Source: an uncultured Saprospiraceae bacterium
GTDB lineage: Bacteria; Bacteroidota; Bacteroidia; Chitinophagales; Saprospiraceae
Assembly (NCBI GenBank): GCA_937973565.1
Contig: CALJKQ010000139.1
Location: forward strand, 1-13,932
DNA: 13,932 bases
Reading direction: 5' to 3'
The position numbers and the translations under genes are program-made. Of the stretch, positions 1 to 7,631 are shown in pieces. Every line of letters begins with the position of its first letter. Position 1 is the stretch's first letter. The notes beneath the pieces were generated by a model, which saw only the letters and a list, made by a program, of their open reading frames with translations, was not told the DNA's origin and did no database searches.

Positions 1-222
1 GTTTTGTTCGTATTTGTTTAATGCAGAGATGGGTGTTTTTAATAGCTGATTTCCTTCCACTTGAAAAACCACTTCTTTTTGGGAAATAGTGAGTGGATGA
101 GCCAGGGTTTTTTCCCCGTTGATGTGCCAGTATGCTTTCAGTAGTATCCGTTCGTTTTCTGGATTGTGGGCCCTCAAGGTGAAAGAAATCATCACTAATA
201 TGAAGAGGGAGAAGTTTTTCAT
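1..222 (-). CDS. Secreted protein of unknown function, N-terminal 74 residues only
   Basis: The reverse strand opens with ATG at 220-222 and stays open to the window edge, so the C-terminus is missing. The first residues (MKNFSLFILVMISFTLRA) form a signal peptide, probably cleaved near A18, followed by HNPENERILLKAYWHINGEK. I do not recognise the family. The start lies 4 nt after the stop codon of the upstream phosphoesterase gene on the same strand, so it is probably the third gene of one operon and translationally coupled to it. That context suggests a secreted or periplasmic partner of the phosphoesterases, but this is inference. Nothing in the visible part points to an enzyme. Confidence 0.7.
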   Translation of the reverse strand, partial: MKNFSLFILVMISFTLRAHNPENERILLKAYWHINGEKTLAHPLTISQKEVVFQVEGNQLLKTPISALNKYEQN

Positions 223-226
223 TTGT

Positions 227-1939
227 TTAATTTTTATAAATTTTACCTGATGTAATTGTTTTGTGTTTTGAGTGCAGGTGATACATATAAACACCTTTGC
301 TGAGTTCACTTCCATTATGATCTCTGCCATTGAAATAGATGGTGTAAGCTCCCGGCGATATGGCTTTATTGTCTACCAGCCGGTTCACCAATTGTCCCTG
401 CAGATTTACTATATCCAGGGTAATGGTTTCATTTTGTTTAAATTCAAACTTGATTTCCAATTCTTCTTCAAACGGATTGGGGAAGGCAATTTCTTTTTGA
501 TAGTTGGAATTCCACAACACAGGCGTAGAGGTGGTAAGTGTATCATAACAACTCTGGTTGTTTACAAAATAGGTAGCGGAAACATCTTTGTTTTTGCGTG
601 TATTGTTTTCATTGGCTGCTAAATATGCCCTTACGTATTCAACTTTGGCTGTTTCTTCGGAAACGGTGACTCTTAAGTGACCGGAATTGGGCAAAATCTG
701 ACCCTCAAAATAACCATATTCATTGGCCTGATTGGCTGAACTGTAGTTGGGGTGACTGGGTTGCGGCGTTTCCTGGTATACCAAACAGTCCAATTCCTGT
801 TTCCCAAAAAAGTGATCATGACCGTGGAAGAAAACAGACACTTTGTTTTCTGCGAGCAAGTCTTTAATGGGCTTATACCATCCAGGTCGGTTGGTGTCAA
901 AGCCATAGGTTCCATCTTTGTTGTATCCTCCCCATTCATACCATTGGGCATATTCTATACCTCCCCGGCCATTGGGATCACCTCCAATCAACTGATGGCA
1001 AAAAAGGAACTTGTATTTGGCATCGCTTTGTTCAAGTACCTCTCTCAACCAATCGTACTGTTGTTTGCCCAATGTCCATCGCCAGCCTGTATTGGCATCC
1101 GGCTTGGGGGCTGTATACCAGTATGGATCCAATACAATGAACAAGGCATCGCCCCAGGTCCAGCTGTAATAGTTTTCCCTTGCACCCACAAACAAATCTT
1201 CAGAAGTGTTTCCTTTGTAAAATCCATCGGGAAAAGGGTTGGGAAAATACTTTTTTCTTTCCAGCGTATTCCAAACGGCAATGTTCTCCCCATTTGGGTT
1301 CAACTGCCATCCGGCTTCCCCTTCATGGTTTCCAAGTGCTATAAACAATGGTAAGGAATGGCTGAATGTTTCATAAAAATTACGCATCAGATGGCTTCTG
1401 TAAACAATGGTATCTCTTGTGATTTTTCCACCTGCATTCTTAAGTTTGTCTGTCATCAGGATATCGCCCAGATCGATAATGAAATCCGCATTTTCTTCAC
1501 TCTCGTTTTTTAAGCAGCGTCGGTATAACGCAGTGTCGCTTTGCTCATCGACATGGGGATCTGCTTGCACTAAAAAGGTGAAAGTGCTGCCTTTTGGTCT
1601 TTGGGTGTGAAAATGAAAAACGGGCCTTGTTATGATGTCACCGGCTCCGGGCTTTCTGTAGTTGATGCGATAAAAGTATTTTGTATTGGCCTCCAGATTT
1701 TCCATTTTCATCGAAACGGAGCCATCTTCCATTGATTTTTGCCAGGGCGAAGGTATAGAAAGCTGGTCTTCTGATTCTCCGACCTGATAATTGCATTCCA
1801 CTTCCTGGTCAAAAAACATTTTGACGGTGATGCCATTGTCAGTAGGTCGACTCAGCATTTCTTTATGAATCATTTGTTGGGCAGAACTCAATTGCCACAA
1901 GCAAAACATAGTAGTAAAAAGAGTAAAAGTGGTCTTCAT
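227..1939 (-). CDS. Secreted metallophosphoesterase (purple acid phosphatase-like) with T9SS C-terminal domain
   Basis: 570 residues from the chosen start. It has a signal peptide (1-20, ending SSAQQ), a fibronectin-like N-terminal domain (about 25-115) as in purple acid phosphatase-like proteins, then a calcineurin-type metallophosphoesterase domain. The metal-binding motifs are all present: D127-P-H129, GD 158-159, GNHE 203-206, H315 and GHDH 373-376. The C-terminus (about 484-570) begins AFPNPFEEELEI and ends in SGKIYKN, a type A T9SS sorting domain, so export to the cell surface or medium is expected. The likely role is hydrolysis of an extracellular phosphoester; the substrate cannot be read. 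An upstream ATG at 1990 lies inside the preceding gene and adds 17 residues that spoil the signal peptide, so ATG 1937-1939 is preferred. That start is 1 nt after the stop of the paralogue upstream. Confidence 0.9.
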   Translation of the reverse strand: MKTTFTLFTTMFCLWQLSSAQQMIHKEMLSRPTDNGITVKMFFDQEVECNYQVGESEDQLSIPSPWQKSMEDGSVSMKMENLEANTKYFYRINYRKPGAGDIITRPVFHFHTQRPKGSTFTFLVQADPHVDEQSDTALYRRCLKNESEENADFIIDLGDILMTDKLKNAGGKITRDTIVYRSHLMRNFYETFSHSLPLFIALGNHEGEAGWQLNPNGENIAVWNTLERKKYFPNPFPDGFYKGNTSEDLFVGARENYYSWTWGDALFIVLDPYWYTAPKPDANTGWRWTLGKQQYDWLREVLEQSDAKYKFLFCHQLIGGDPNGRGGIEYAQWYEWGGYNKDGTYGFDTNRPGWYKPIKDLLAENKVSVFFHGHDHFFGKQELDCLVYQETPQPSHPNYSSANQANEYGYFEGQILPNSGHLRVTVSEETAKVEYVRAYLAANENNTRKNKDVSATYFVNNQSCYDTLTTSTPVLWNSNYQKEIAFPNPFEEELEIKFEFKQNETITLDIVNLQGQLVNRLVDNKAISPGAYTIYFNGRDHNGSELSKGVYMYHLHSKHKTITSGKIYKN

Positions 1940-1940
1940 T

Positions 1941-3587
1941 TTAAAAATGTTGAATGCAGATTTTGGTAAATAGATCTTTTCCTGATGCAAGAGAAAGTTT
2001 CAGCCCATAAATTCCGTTGGGGAAGTTTTCAGTTGAAAAAGTGAGGTAATTGGATTTTGCATGGAAGTCCTTTACAACAATGGCCCTGCCAAAACAATCG
2101 AACAGCGTAATCGATCGTGGATTCTGATCGCCTGTCAAACCCATATTGATGGTGATTTCGTCGTTTGCAGGGTTAGGAAAAGCACTTACAGATTGATCAT
2201 TTTCGATTTCACTGGTAAGGGAAGTCTGGCAGTCACCAATCGAATAGCTGTAGGCCAGGTTTCTGTTTTTATGGCTTCCTGAAAGTGTATCTTTAGGAAG
2301 ATAGGCCTGGATATAATCAATCGTAGCACAATCTTTGGATACGCTCACTTTTAGATGGCCTGATCCATCCAGCTTAACACCATCGTAGGCGTCGCCATTA
2401 TCGGTTACCCCAATGGAATAAGTAGTATCACTGGGCATGGGCACGGTTTGATAATAGACACCATCCAGCTCGTCAAGTGCAAAGAGATGGTCATGGCCCT
2501 GAAAAAAAACAGAAACATTGTTGTTTACCATCAAATCGTGGATGGGTTTGCCCCAACCCGGTCGCATTTCGTCGAAAAGGTATTTGTTGTTGTCGTAACC
2601 TCCCCATTCAAAGCCCCTTGCTGTAGAAACACCTCCCCGACCCTGACCCCGGGTATGGTGGGCAAAGACAAATTTGAATTTTGCATTGCTGTTTTCAAGC
2701 GTTGACTTAAACCAACGATATTGCTTCTCACCCAGTGTCCAGTCCCAGTTTTTGGGTTTTTCATTTATGGTACAATCCCTGTAGACGTCTAAAACAACGA
2801 ACAGAGCATTGCCCCAGGTATAAGCATAATAATTTTCAGGCAAACCTATACCATATTCTTCCTCCATGGTATTGCCACTGTAAAAGGCATTAGGAAAAGG
2901 GTTGGGGTAATAATATTTACGCCAGAGCGTCCCATAGACGGCAATGTTTTCAGGTGCATTTTGATTGAGGTAATAGCCATTTTCACCTTCATGATTGCCA
3001 AGACAAAAGAAGAAAGGAATAGAGTGTGTCAACTTGCTCAGGTATTGCAAATAATCGCGGTGCAAAGCCTGCATGTCCTGGCTGGTAGTTTCATCGGGTG
3101 TATGATCATCGCCGAAAGTATCTCCCAGAGATAATAGAAAATCGGGCTTGTCCAGACCGATGTTGTTCAAGGTGATCTGGTAGAGTGAGGGGATTCCTTT
3201 TTTATCGTATAGATGCTCATCGGCTTCGATGGCAAAGACAAAGTCATCATCTTTACTTCGTTGTGTATGAAATCGATACAACTCGCTGCTCTGGAAATTG
3301 GTGGCAGTGATGGATTTATACTGGATTCTGTAATATGTATATTGGTTTGCGGGTAAATCATTTAGCTCGATCAATTCTGGTATTCCGGAAGTTGCCCGTT
3401 TGACAGGAATTTTATGGATAAGACTGAACTCATTTTCGCCATATTCAAGGAAATAATCCATATTTGACTGAAAGACAATGTTGGCTGAAACGCTTTGATC
3501 TGTGGGTCTGCCCAATACAATGGTAAAGGGCTGACCATTTGCCAGCAATTGAAAGCAAAGAAACAGCAAGACAAGAATTTGTCGCAT
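1941..3587 (-). CDS. Secreted metallophosphoesterase, tandem paralogue, with T9SS C-terminal domain
   Basis: 548 residues from ATG 3585-3587; an alternative ATG six codons earlier (3605) gives a poorer signal peptide. The signal peptide is MRQILVLLFLCFQLLANG. A fibronectin-like domain (about 22-110) is followed by the phosphoesterase domain with D123-E-H125, GD 155-156, GNHE 197-200, H310/H311 and GHDH 364-367, all intact. A T9SS sorting domain starts near residue 466 (SAFPNPANDEITI) and ends KICIQHF. Colinear similarity to the downstream gene is plain, for example GNHEGE, YPNPFP/FPNPFP, ENYY..TWG.ALF.VLD and EWGGY, so the pair arose by duplication. The metal ligands are conserved but the flanking residues differ (ADEH against ADPH, AHH against CHQ), which allows a different substrate range. 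It is the first visible gene of the minus-strand operon. Confidence 0.9.
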   Translation of the reverse strand: MRQILVLLFLCFQLLANGQPFTIVLGRPTDQSVSANIVFQSNMDYFLEYGENEFSLIHKIPVKRATSGIPELIELNDLPANQYTYYRIQYKSITATNFQSSELYRFHTQRSKDDDFVFAIEADEHLYDKKGIPSLYQITLNNIGLDKPDFLLSLGDTFGDDHTPDETTSQDMQALHRDYLQYLSKLTHSIPFFFCLGNHEGENGYYLNQNAPENIAVYGTLWRKYYYPNPFPNAFYSGNTMEEEYGIGLPENYYAYTWGNALFVVLDVYRDCTINEKPKNWDWTLGEKQYRWFKSTLENSNAKFKFVFAHHTRGQGRGGVSTARGFEWGGYDNNKYLFDEMRPGWGKPIHDLMVNNNVSVFFQGHDHLFALDELDGVYYQTVPMPSDTTYSIGVTDNGDAYDGVKLDGSGHLKVSVSKDCATIDYIQAYLPKDTLSGSHKNRNLAYSYSIGDCQTSLTSEIENDQSVSAFPNPANDEITINMGLTGDQNPRSITLFDCFGRAIVVKDFHAKSNYLTFSTENFPNGIYGLKLSLASGKDLFTKICIQHF

Positions 3588-3660
3588 AATACCGGTATTT
3601 GGCATTTAGACTTCGTTTCAGGTTAAGGGTTTAATATCTATTTACTTTTTTGCAGGAGTT

Positions 3661-4014
3661 ATGACAACAATAACCCCATTTTTGACCGGTAAGGGAGCGG
3701 TAGCAATCATAGAGGTACTTGCTGGCATAAATAAAAATTTTATTAACCGCCACGAGGAAGCAGCAGAATTGTTAGCTATTTGCAATTATGTATTGGGATT
3801 TTTATCCTTAGTGGGTATCTGGGCTTCCTTTTATAAGCAGCAATTTAGTCATATCATCAAATACATAGTCTTTTTAGCGAGCTTGTTTGTGTTTTTCACT
3901 GGTAAACAAGCGGGAACAACCGGAGGAGAGATTAGACACACAGAAATACGAAGTGGCGTTTCTCCTGTCGGGGGCAGTGGAGTAGAAGCACAGGAAGATG
4001 GGGATGATGATTAA
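3661..4014 (+). CDS. DUF2231-like membrane protein, probably lacking its N-terminal half
   Basis: 117 residues with two predicted membrane segments (about 40-58, CNYVLGFLSLVGIWASFY, and 65-81, HIIKYIVFLASLFVFFTG). The order of FLTGKGAVAIIE, HEEAAELLAI, the two helices and GGEIRHTEIR resembles the C-terminal half of DUF2231 membrane proteins as I remember them. Those normally begin with a helix carrying a histidine-rich start, followed by a second helix just before the FLTGKGA-like motif. Here the frame stays open upstream of the ATG only to the TAG at 3607-3609, and that stretch reads GLISIYFFAGV, which looks like the rest of the second helix. The first helix is absent and the phosphoesterase gene begins there instead. 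It may be a remnant or be translated from the internal ATG. Function unknown. Confidence 0.6.
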   Translation: MTTITPFLTGKGAVAIIEVLAGINKNFINRHEEAAELLAICNYVLGFLSLVGIWASFYKQQFSHIIKYIVFLASLFVFFTGKQAGTTGGEIRHTEIRSGVSPVGGSGVEAQEDGDDD

Positions 4015-4117
4015 AGATTTGTGTCGTAATAAATCCCTTCTGTTTTGTAAAGGTTGATCAAAAACCCATGAAATATAAATGGATTTATTGATAGAAAGGC
4101 TTAATACGAAATAAAAA

Positions 4118-4152
4118 AAAGAGCCGTCATTCCATCAGGATGCCGGCTCTTT
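4118..4152. terminator. Bidirectional intrinsic terminator
   Basis: A 9-bp perfect stem, AAAGAGCCG (4118-4126) with CGGCTCTTT (4144-4152), encloses a 17-nt loop. On the minus strand the stem is followed by a run of T complementary to the A-run at 4113-4120, which is the stronger orientation. On the plus strand it is followed by ATTTAT. It lies between two convergent genes and starts 2 nt beyond the stop codon of the minus-strand gene, so it can end both transcripts. Confidence 0.85.
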
Positions 4153-4154
4153 AT

Positions 4155-6206
4155 TTATCTTGTTATGCAAAATTTGGTAGTGGATATAAGATGCTGATTA
4201 GTTGGAATGAATGTTGACATATAGACGCCATTGGGCAGATTTGAAATGTCAATCCTAGTTTCTGTGCTTGTCAGGTCGTGAGTTACAATGGTTCGTCCAT
4301 GAAAATCAAATATTTTCAACTTACCCGATTCACAAACAGAGATGTCAAGATCATTTTGAACTATAGCGATATTTAAAGTGCAATTATTTTCATCTGAAGT
4401 ACCACTTATTATAGGGACGGTAAACTTGTATTCATAACTGCATTCATTGGCATCGCTGATGGTCACGGAATAATCACCAGCTTTGAGGTTTGAAGGTGAT
4501 TTTATGGTGCTGCCGTGGCTCCATTTATAAGCATAGGGTGAAGTGCCTCCCGAAATGGTCAGCGTTATTTTACCATTCATCATGCCCTGATCTTCAGATT
4601 TTACAGAAGCCGACACTTTGAGAGAATCCGGCTGCGACAGAACAAATGACTTGGAAGTTGTTTTATTTAATTTATCGGTTACAGTTACCATGTAGGTGCC
4701 TGCAGGCAATGAATCAATAACATCTGAGGTGGAGCCTTGCGACCAAAGATACGAGTACGGAGGAAGACCGCCGGTTGCGACGACTTTTATTCTGCCGGTG
4801 GAATCACCATAACAAGGAATAGATTTCTGCGTTGAAATGGAAAGCGTGGCCGGTACATATCTATCGTAGTAAAAAAGCTGTTTATCGTCCTGGATTTCTT
4901 CTCCTTTAAATATAACATTGCCATTGTAAAGTTCTTTAAAGTCAGCCGGATTTGAAGATTTAGCAATGACGGGGTTAAGATCTACAAGCAGTTTGGTTGA
5001 TGCGGATGTGCCCTTGCTGGTAAAAATTTCAGAACCGGTCTCATAGTCTTTGTATGCCACAATAATAAACTCTTTAGAAAGTGGCACAAGGAATTGAGGG
5101 CCCGAAGAAGTTGAGGTAGTAAATTTGCCGATGGTAGAGGTACCCGCCAAGGTACCGTCTGTTTTTAACAATAATAAATCATCTTCATCATTAGCCAAGA
5201 TATAGGCTGAACCTTCCCATTCTATGATGGAAAAAGGGGTTTTTTTGAAAAAGTAATTTAAATCTTTTAAAACCACGGTACCGGCAGCAGTGCCATCAGA
5301 CACCCAAACATCATCCAGGTTGTCCCCGCCTTTTAATGAAAATATGGCTTTGTTATTTTCCAACAAAACCAGGTCTTGAGTAGATTCACTAAGTTCCGAA
5401 ACCAATTGTGTATTAGCGGCTGTACCATCTGACTTCCAGAGTTGATCACCGAAACCTTTGTTCATCATAAAATAAAACATGCTGCTGTTGACATCCAATG
5501 CAGTGCAAAGATTGGTGGCACCTGTTTCATTCAGTACTTTTACCGGTTTTGTACTCTCGGCTGTTCCTGTAGTTTCCCAAAGTTCGGCACCTTTAAACAC
5601 ATCTGTTTTGGCAAAAAAATAGACTTTGTTTTTAAAAGAAAAGAATCGTTCCGGAGACGACCCGGCAGCACCTGCTTGTACTTCCTTTAACAGTTTTGTT
5701 CCGGCAGCTGTGCCATCACTGATCCAGGGTTCTTCACCGAAGCCTGGTGTAACAGCACCAAAATAAAGTAAGTTTCCATCGGAGAATAATTCACTGAAAG
5801 CGTTGGAAGAAATAATCCCCCCAGCAGGATTGATGTCTTTGACCATTTTTGTGCCTGTGGTTGTGCCATCGGATGTCCACAACTCATACCCATTGGCAGC
5901 GGTAGTGGCAAAAAAATAGAGCTTTCCCTTATGTGTGGTAAATGTGCCTACATCAGAAGATTTTGTACCCGGATTGATATCTTTTACTAATCGGGTACCT
6001 GCTTTAGTTCCATTGGTAACCCACAATTCTGTACCCTCAGCTGGGGTGTTAAGCGTAAAAAAATAGAAACTATCCACAACACCTACATTGTTGTAATCAC
6101 TGTATTTTAACACCTGGTCAACTGCAAAATCTGATATTTTGGAGATTTGGCCATATGAAACGAGGGTGAAGAGAAAGAAAGAACCGAATAAAAAATTCCT
6201 GATCAT
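4155..6206 (-). CDS. Secreted repeat protein: ELW/SDGT repeats, two SprB-like repeats, T9SS-like C-terminus
   Basis: 683 residues with signal peptide MIRNFLFGSFFLFTLVSYGQ. Residues from about 50 to 430 hold about eight degenerate repeats of the form ELW.SDGT.AGT.LVKDIN, such as ELWVTNGTKAGT, ELWTSDGTTTGT, EPWISDGTAAGT, QLWKSDGTAANT and DVWVSDGTAAGT. This is the pattern of large surface proteins of Bacteroidota and probably folds as a propeller. About 455-595 hold two SprB-type repeats (GGLPPYSYLWSQGST..., GGTSPYAYKWSHGST...), known from gliding adhesins and other cell-surface proteins. The last 80 or so residues resemble a T9SS sorting domain (KLKIFDFHGRTIV, ISNLPNGVYMS), but the usual PNP motif at its start is missing. 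No catalytic motif is visible. A structural or adhesive surface role is the best guess. It is transcribed alone and ends at the terminator just downstream. Confidence 0.85.
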   Translation of the reverse strand: MIRNFLFGSFFLFTLVSYGQISKISDFAVDQVLKYSDYNNVGVVDSFYFFTLNTPAEGTELWVTNGTKAGTRLVKDINPGTKSSDVGTFTTHKGKLYFFATTAANGYELWTSDGTTTGTKMVKDINPAGGIISSNAFSELFSDGNLLYFGAVTPGFGEEPWISDGTAAGTKLLKEVQAGAAGSSPERFFSFKNKVYFFAKTDVFKGAELWETTGTAESTKPVKVLNETGATNLCTALDVNSSMFYFMMNKGFGDQLWKSDGTAANTQLVSELSESTQDLVLLENNKAIFSLKGGDNLDDVWVSDGTAAGTVVLKDLNYFFKKTPFSIIEWEGSAYILANDEDDLLLLKTDGTLAGTSTIGKFTTSTSSGPQFLVPLSKEFIIVAYKDYETGSEIFTSKGTSASTKLLVDLNPVIAKSSNPADFKELYNGNVIFKGEEIQDDKQLFYYDRYVPATLSISTQKSIPCYGDSTGRIKVVATGGLPPYSYLWSQGSTSDVIDSLPAGTYMVTVTDKLNKTTSKSFVLSQPDSLKVSASVKSEDQGMMNGKITLTISGGTSPYAYKWSHGSTIKSPSNLKAGDYSVTISDANECSYEYKFTVPIISGTSDENNCTLNIAIVQNDLDISVCESGKLKIFDFHGRTIVTHDLTSTETRIDISNLPNGVYMSTFIPTNQHLISTTKFCITR

Positions 6207-6219
6207 TGTGCTTTTTTCT

Positions 6220-6227
6220 CAAAAATA
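6220..6227 (-). promoter_or_regulatory. Candidate -7 box (TATTTTTG) for the repeat-protein gene
   Basis: The minus strand reads TATTTTTG, an exact match to the Bacteroidota -7 consensus TAnnTTTG, 13 nt before the ATG at 6206. No convincing -33 TTTG lies at the usual distance and the implied leader is very short, so this is tentative. Confidence 0.3.
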
Positions 6228-6780
6228 AGCTTTCAATGCAATATTTGTAGTGGAATTTTTGATGATATTGATATCAAATGTTAATGTGCCCTGTTCTCGA
6301 ATTGATTAAGCCGGGTTAAATGATGACCTGGTAAATTAAACCAGTCAAATAGAAACTTATCAACCCAAAAGACGGCGTTCAGGGTACTGGATGTGTTTTA
6401 TAGAATTCTTGTGAATGCTGAAAAAACTTGTTCTAATTGTATAAGTTGCATCAGTATTAAAATTGTTGTTCTTAAATTTTTAATGATAGGCTGTGATCCA
6501 GGACATTGCCAATGGATAAACTCAATTCCGATTAAATGTGTGCCTGGAATCACCCAAATATTATTTTGTGAACTATAATAAAGATAGTAAGTTGCCAAAC
6601 ATTATTTTGGTAAAAATGCAAATAGAAACGTAATGATAGATTACTATATCAAGTAAAAGATCGGCAAATTTTATTAAGGTAGGTAATTCTCTTAATAGTA
6701 TCCTTCAATTTGGGAGGTATGATAGTTAAGTAAAAATTTATCTTTTAGGTAAATGTGAATTTATGATTTTGGTTATTCCC
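6228..6780. other. Long divergent intergenic region without a supported gene
   Basis: About 550 nt of AT-rich sequence between two divergently transcribed genes. Overlapping open frames of 61 and 66 codons on opposite strands (6393-6598) have no signal peptide, domain or codon pattern that sets them apart from chance. One imperfect hairpin is visible: CTGGT (6328-6332) pairs with ACCAG (6340-6344), with TGA/TCA flanks. No tRNA-like, riboswitch-like or transposon-end structure was recognised. The promoter elements of the flanking genes are described separately. Confidence 0.5.
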
Positions 6781-6802
6781 TACTGACACCCGGTTGTCAG
6801 TA
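6781..6802. promoter_or_regulatory. 22-bp near-perfect palindrome, candidate operator
   Basis: TACTGACA (6781-6788) and TGTCAGTA (6795-6802) are exact inverted repeats. The central six bases, CCCGGT, pair too except for one outer mismatch. It ends 8 nt before a consensus -7 box and therefore covers the -33 region of the downstream gene. There is no T-run after it, so it is not a terminator. Symmetry and position suggest a binding site for a dimeric regulator, probably a repressor. Confidence 0.6.
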
Positions 6803-6810
6803 TGCAGACT

Positions 6811-6818
6811 TAATTTTG
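6811..6818 (+). promoter_or_regulatory. -7 box (TAATTTTG) of the GyrI-like gene
   Basis: TAATTTTG matches the Bacteroidota -7 consensus TAnnTTTG exactly and lies 19 nt before the ATG at 6838. A TTG at 6794-6796 is present upstream but closer than the usual spacing. The palindrome at 6781-6802 overlaps the region a -33 element would occupy. Confidence 0.5.
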
Positions 6819-6837
6819 ACGTATAAATTGAAAAGTC

Positions 6838-7461
6838 ATGAAAAAAACAGATTTGAGTAAGGTTTATCCCTCTCATTACAAAGCCAAAACTAAAGTTGAG
6901 GAAGTACACATAGAAAAGGCCCATTACCTTAGCATTGAAGGCAAAGGAGATCCCTCGGCTCAGGAATTTTCAGGCAGGATACAGGGGCTTTATGGTGTAG
7001 CTTATGCCATAAAATTTTTATGCAAAGAACGGGATGAGGATTTTGTGGTTCCCAAACTGGAAGGGCAATGGTGGTACGATGAAAATAAACACAAAGGCGT
7101 AACGATGGACAAGGCGGCCACCGATATTCCACGCAGTGAGTGGCATTATTGTCTGATGATTAAAATGCCTCCTTTTGTTACCCAAAATGATTTTGAGCAT
7201 GGGCTTCAAAAGGCAGGTGCCAAAAGGCAAAATGCATATTTGAAAGATTTTGCTTTTTTATCTATGGAATTGGGTCGTTGCGTACAAATTCTCCATGTGG
7301 GACCTTTCCATACAGAAGGCAAAAGTCTTGCTTTGTTAAAAGATTATATGGACAAAAATGGCCTGATCCGAAATGGCAAACACCACGAAGTTTATTTAAG
7401 TGATTTCAATAAAGTGGCCGAAGAAAAATTAAAAACAATATTAAGGGAGCCGGTGAAATAA
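6838..7461 (+). CDS. GyrI-like small-molecule-binding domain protein
   Basis: 207 residues, no signal peptide, so cytoplasmic. The fold assignment rests on family-like blocks: HIEKAHYLSIEGKGDP near the start, LEGQWWYDE (about 75-83), WHYCLMIKMPPFV (about 101-113), VQILHVGPFHTEGKSLALL (about 150-168) and the C-terminal HHEVYLSDFNKVAEEKLKTI. These match stand-alone GyrI-like proteins of about 200 residues, relatives of the effector-binding domains of transcription regulators. Some members of this superfamily are reported to hydrolyse cyclopropanoid compounds; whether this one does is unknown. It lacks a DNA-binding domain. It is transcribed alone, convergent to the kelch gene, and has a candidate operator over its promoter, suggesting induction by a small molecule. 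Confidence 0.85.
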   Translation: MKKTDLSKVYPSHYKAKTKVEEVHIEKAHYLSIEGKGDPSAQEFSGRIQGLYGVAYAIKFLCKERDEDFVVPKLEGQWWYDENKHKGVTMDKAATDIPRSEWHYCLMIKMPPFVTQNDFEHGLQKAGAKRQNAYLKDFAFLSMELGRCVQILHVGPFHTEGKSLALLKDYMDKNGLIRNGKHHEVYLSDFNKVAEEKLKTILREPVK

Positions 7462-7479
7462 TTTCAACCAGCCCCAAAG

Positions 7480-7520
7480 ATCTTTCACATTTCAAGTGTA
7501 AAGATTGACTTGTATTTTTT
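7480..7520 (+). terminator. Possible terminator after the GyrI-like gene
   Basis: ATCTTTCAC (7480-7488) pairs with GTGTAAAGAT (7496-7505) with one bulged base and a 7-nt loop. A run of six T follows at 7515-7520. It begins 18 nt after the stop codon. The stem is AT-rich and weak. Confidence 0.45.
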
Positions 7521-7528
7521 CTCAAACC

Positions 7529-7568
7529 CACCTGTTAATGTAATTGCCGCGCTTTTCTTAACAGGGTG
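7529..7568. repeat. Inverted repeat in the convergent intergenic region
   Basis: CCTGTTAA (7531-7538) and TTAACAGG (7558-7565) are exact inverted repeats separated by 19 nt. The arms extend by CA and GTG if one base is bulged. No T-run follows on either strand. It lies 3' of both flanking genes, so it may help end or stabilise their transcripts. Confidence 0.3.
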
Positions 7569-7631
7569 CAATGATAGTTTACGCCGATTACTGGGTTTTT
7601 GATTGTCGAATTGCTTTGTTTGGATGTTCGT

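Noticed and set aside
752..1354. Long open frame (200 codons) on the plus strand.
   Set aside because: It lies wholly antisense to a well-supported phosphoesterase with intact motifs; its sequence shows no domain.
4155..6206. Internal repeats considered as a DNA-level tandem array or CRISPR.
   Set aside because: The repeats are protein-level and diverged at the DNA level; no regular identical repeat and spacer pattern exists.
6393..6598. Two overlapping open frames of about 61 and 66 codons on opposite strands in the long intergenic region.
   Set aside because: No recognisable domain, signal peptide or promoter supports them, and overlap on both strands is typical of chance open frames.
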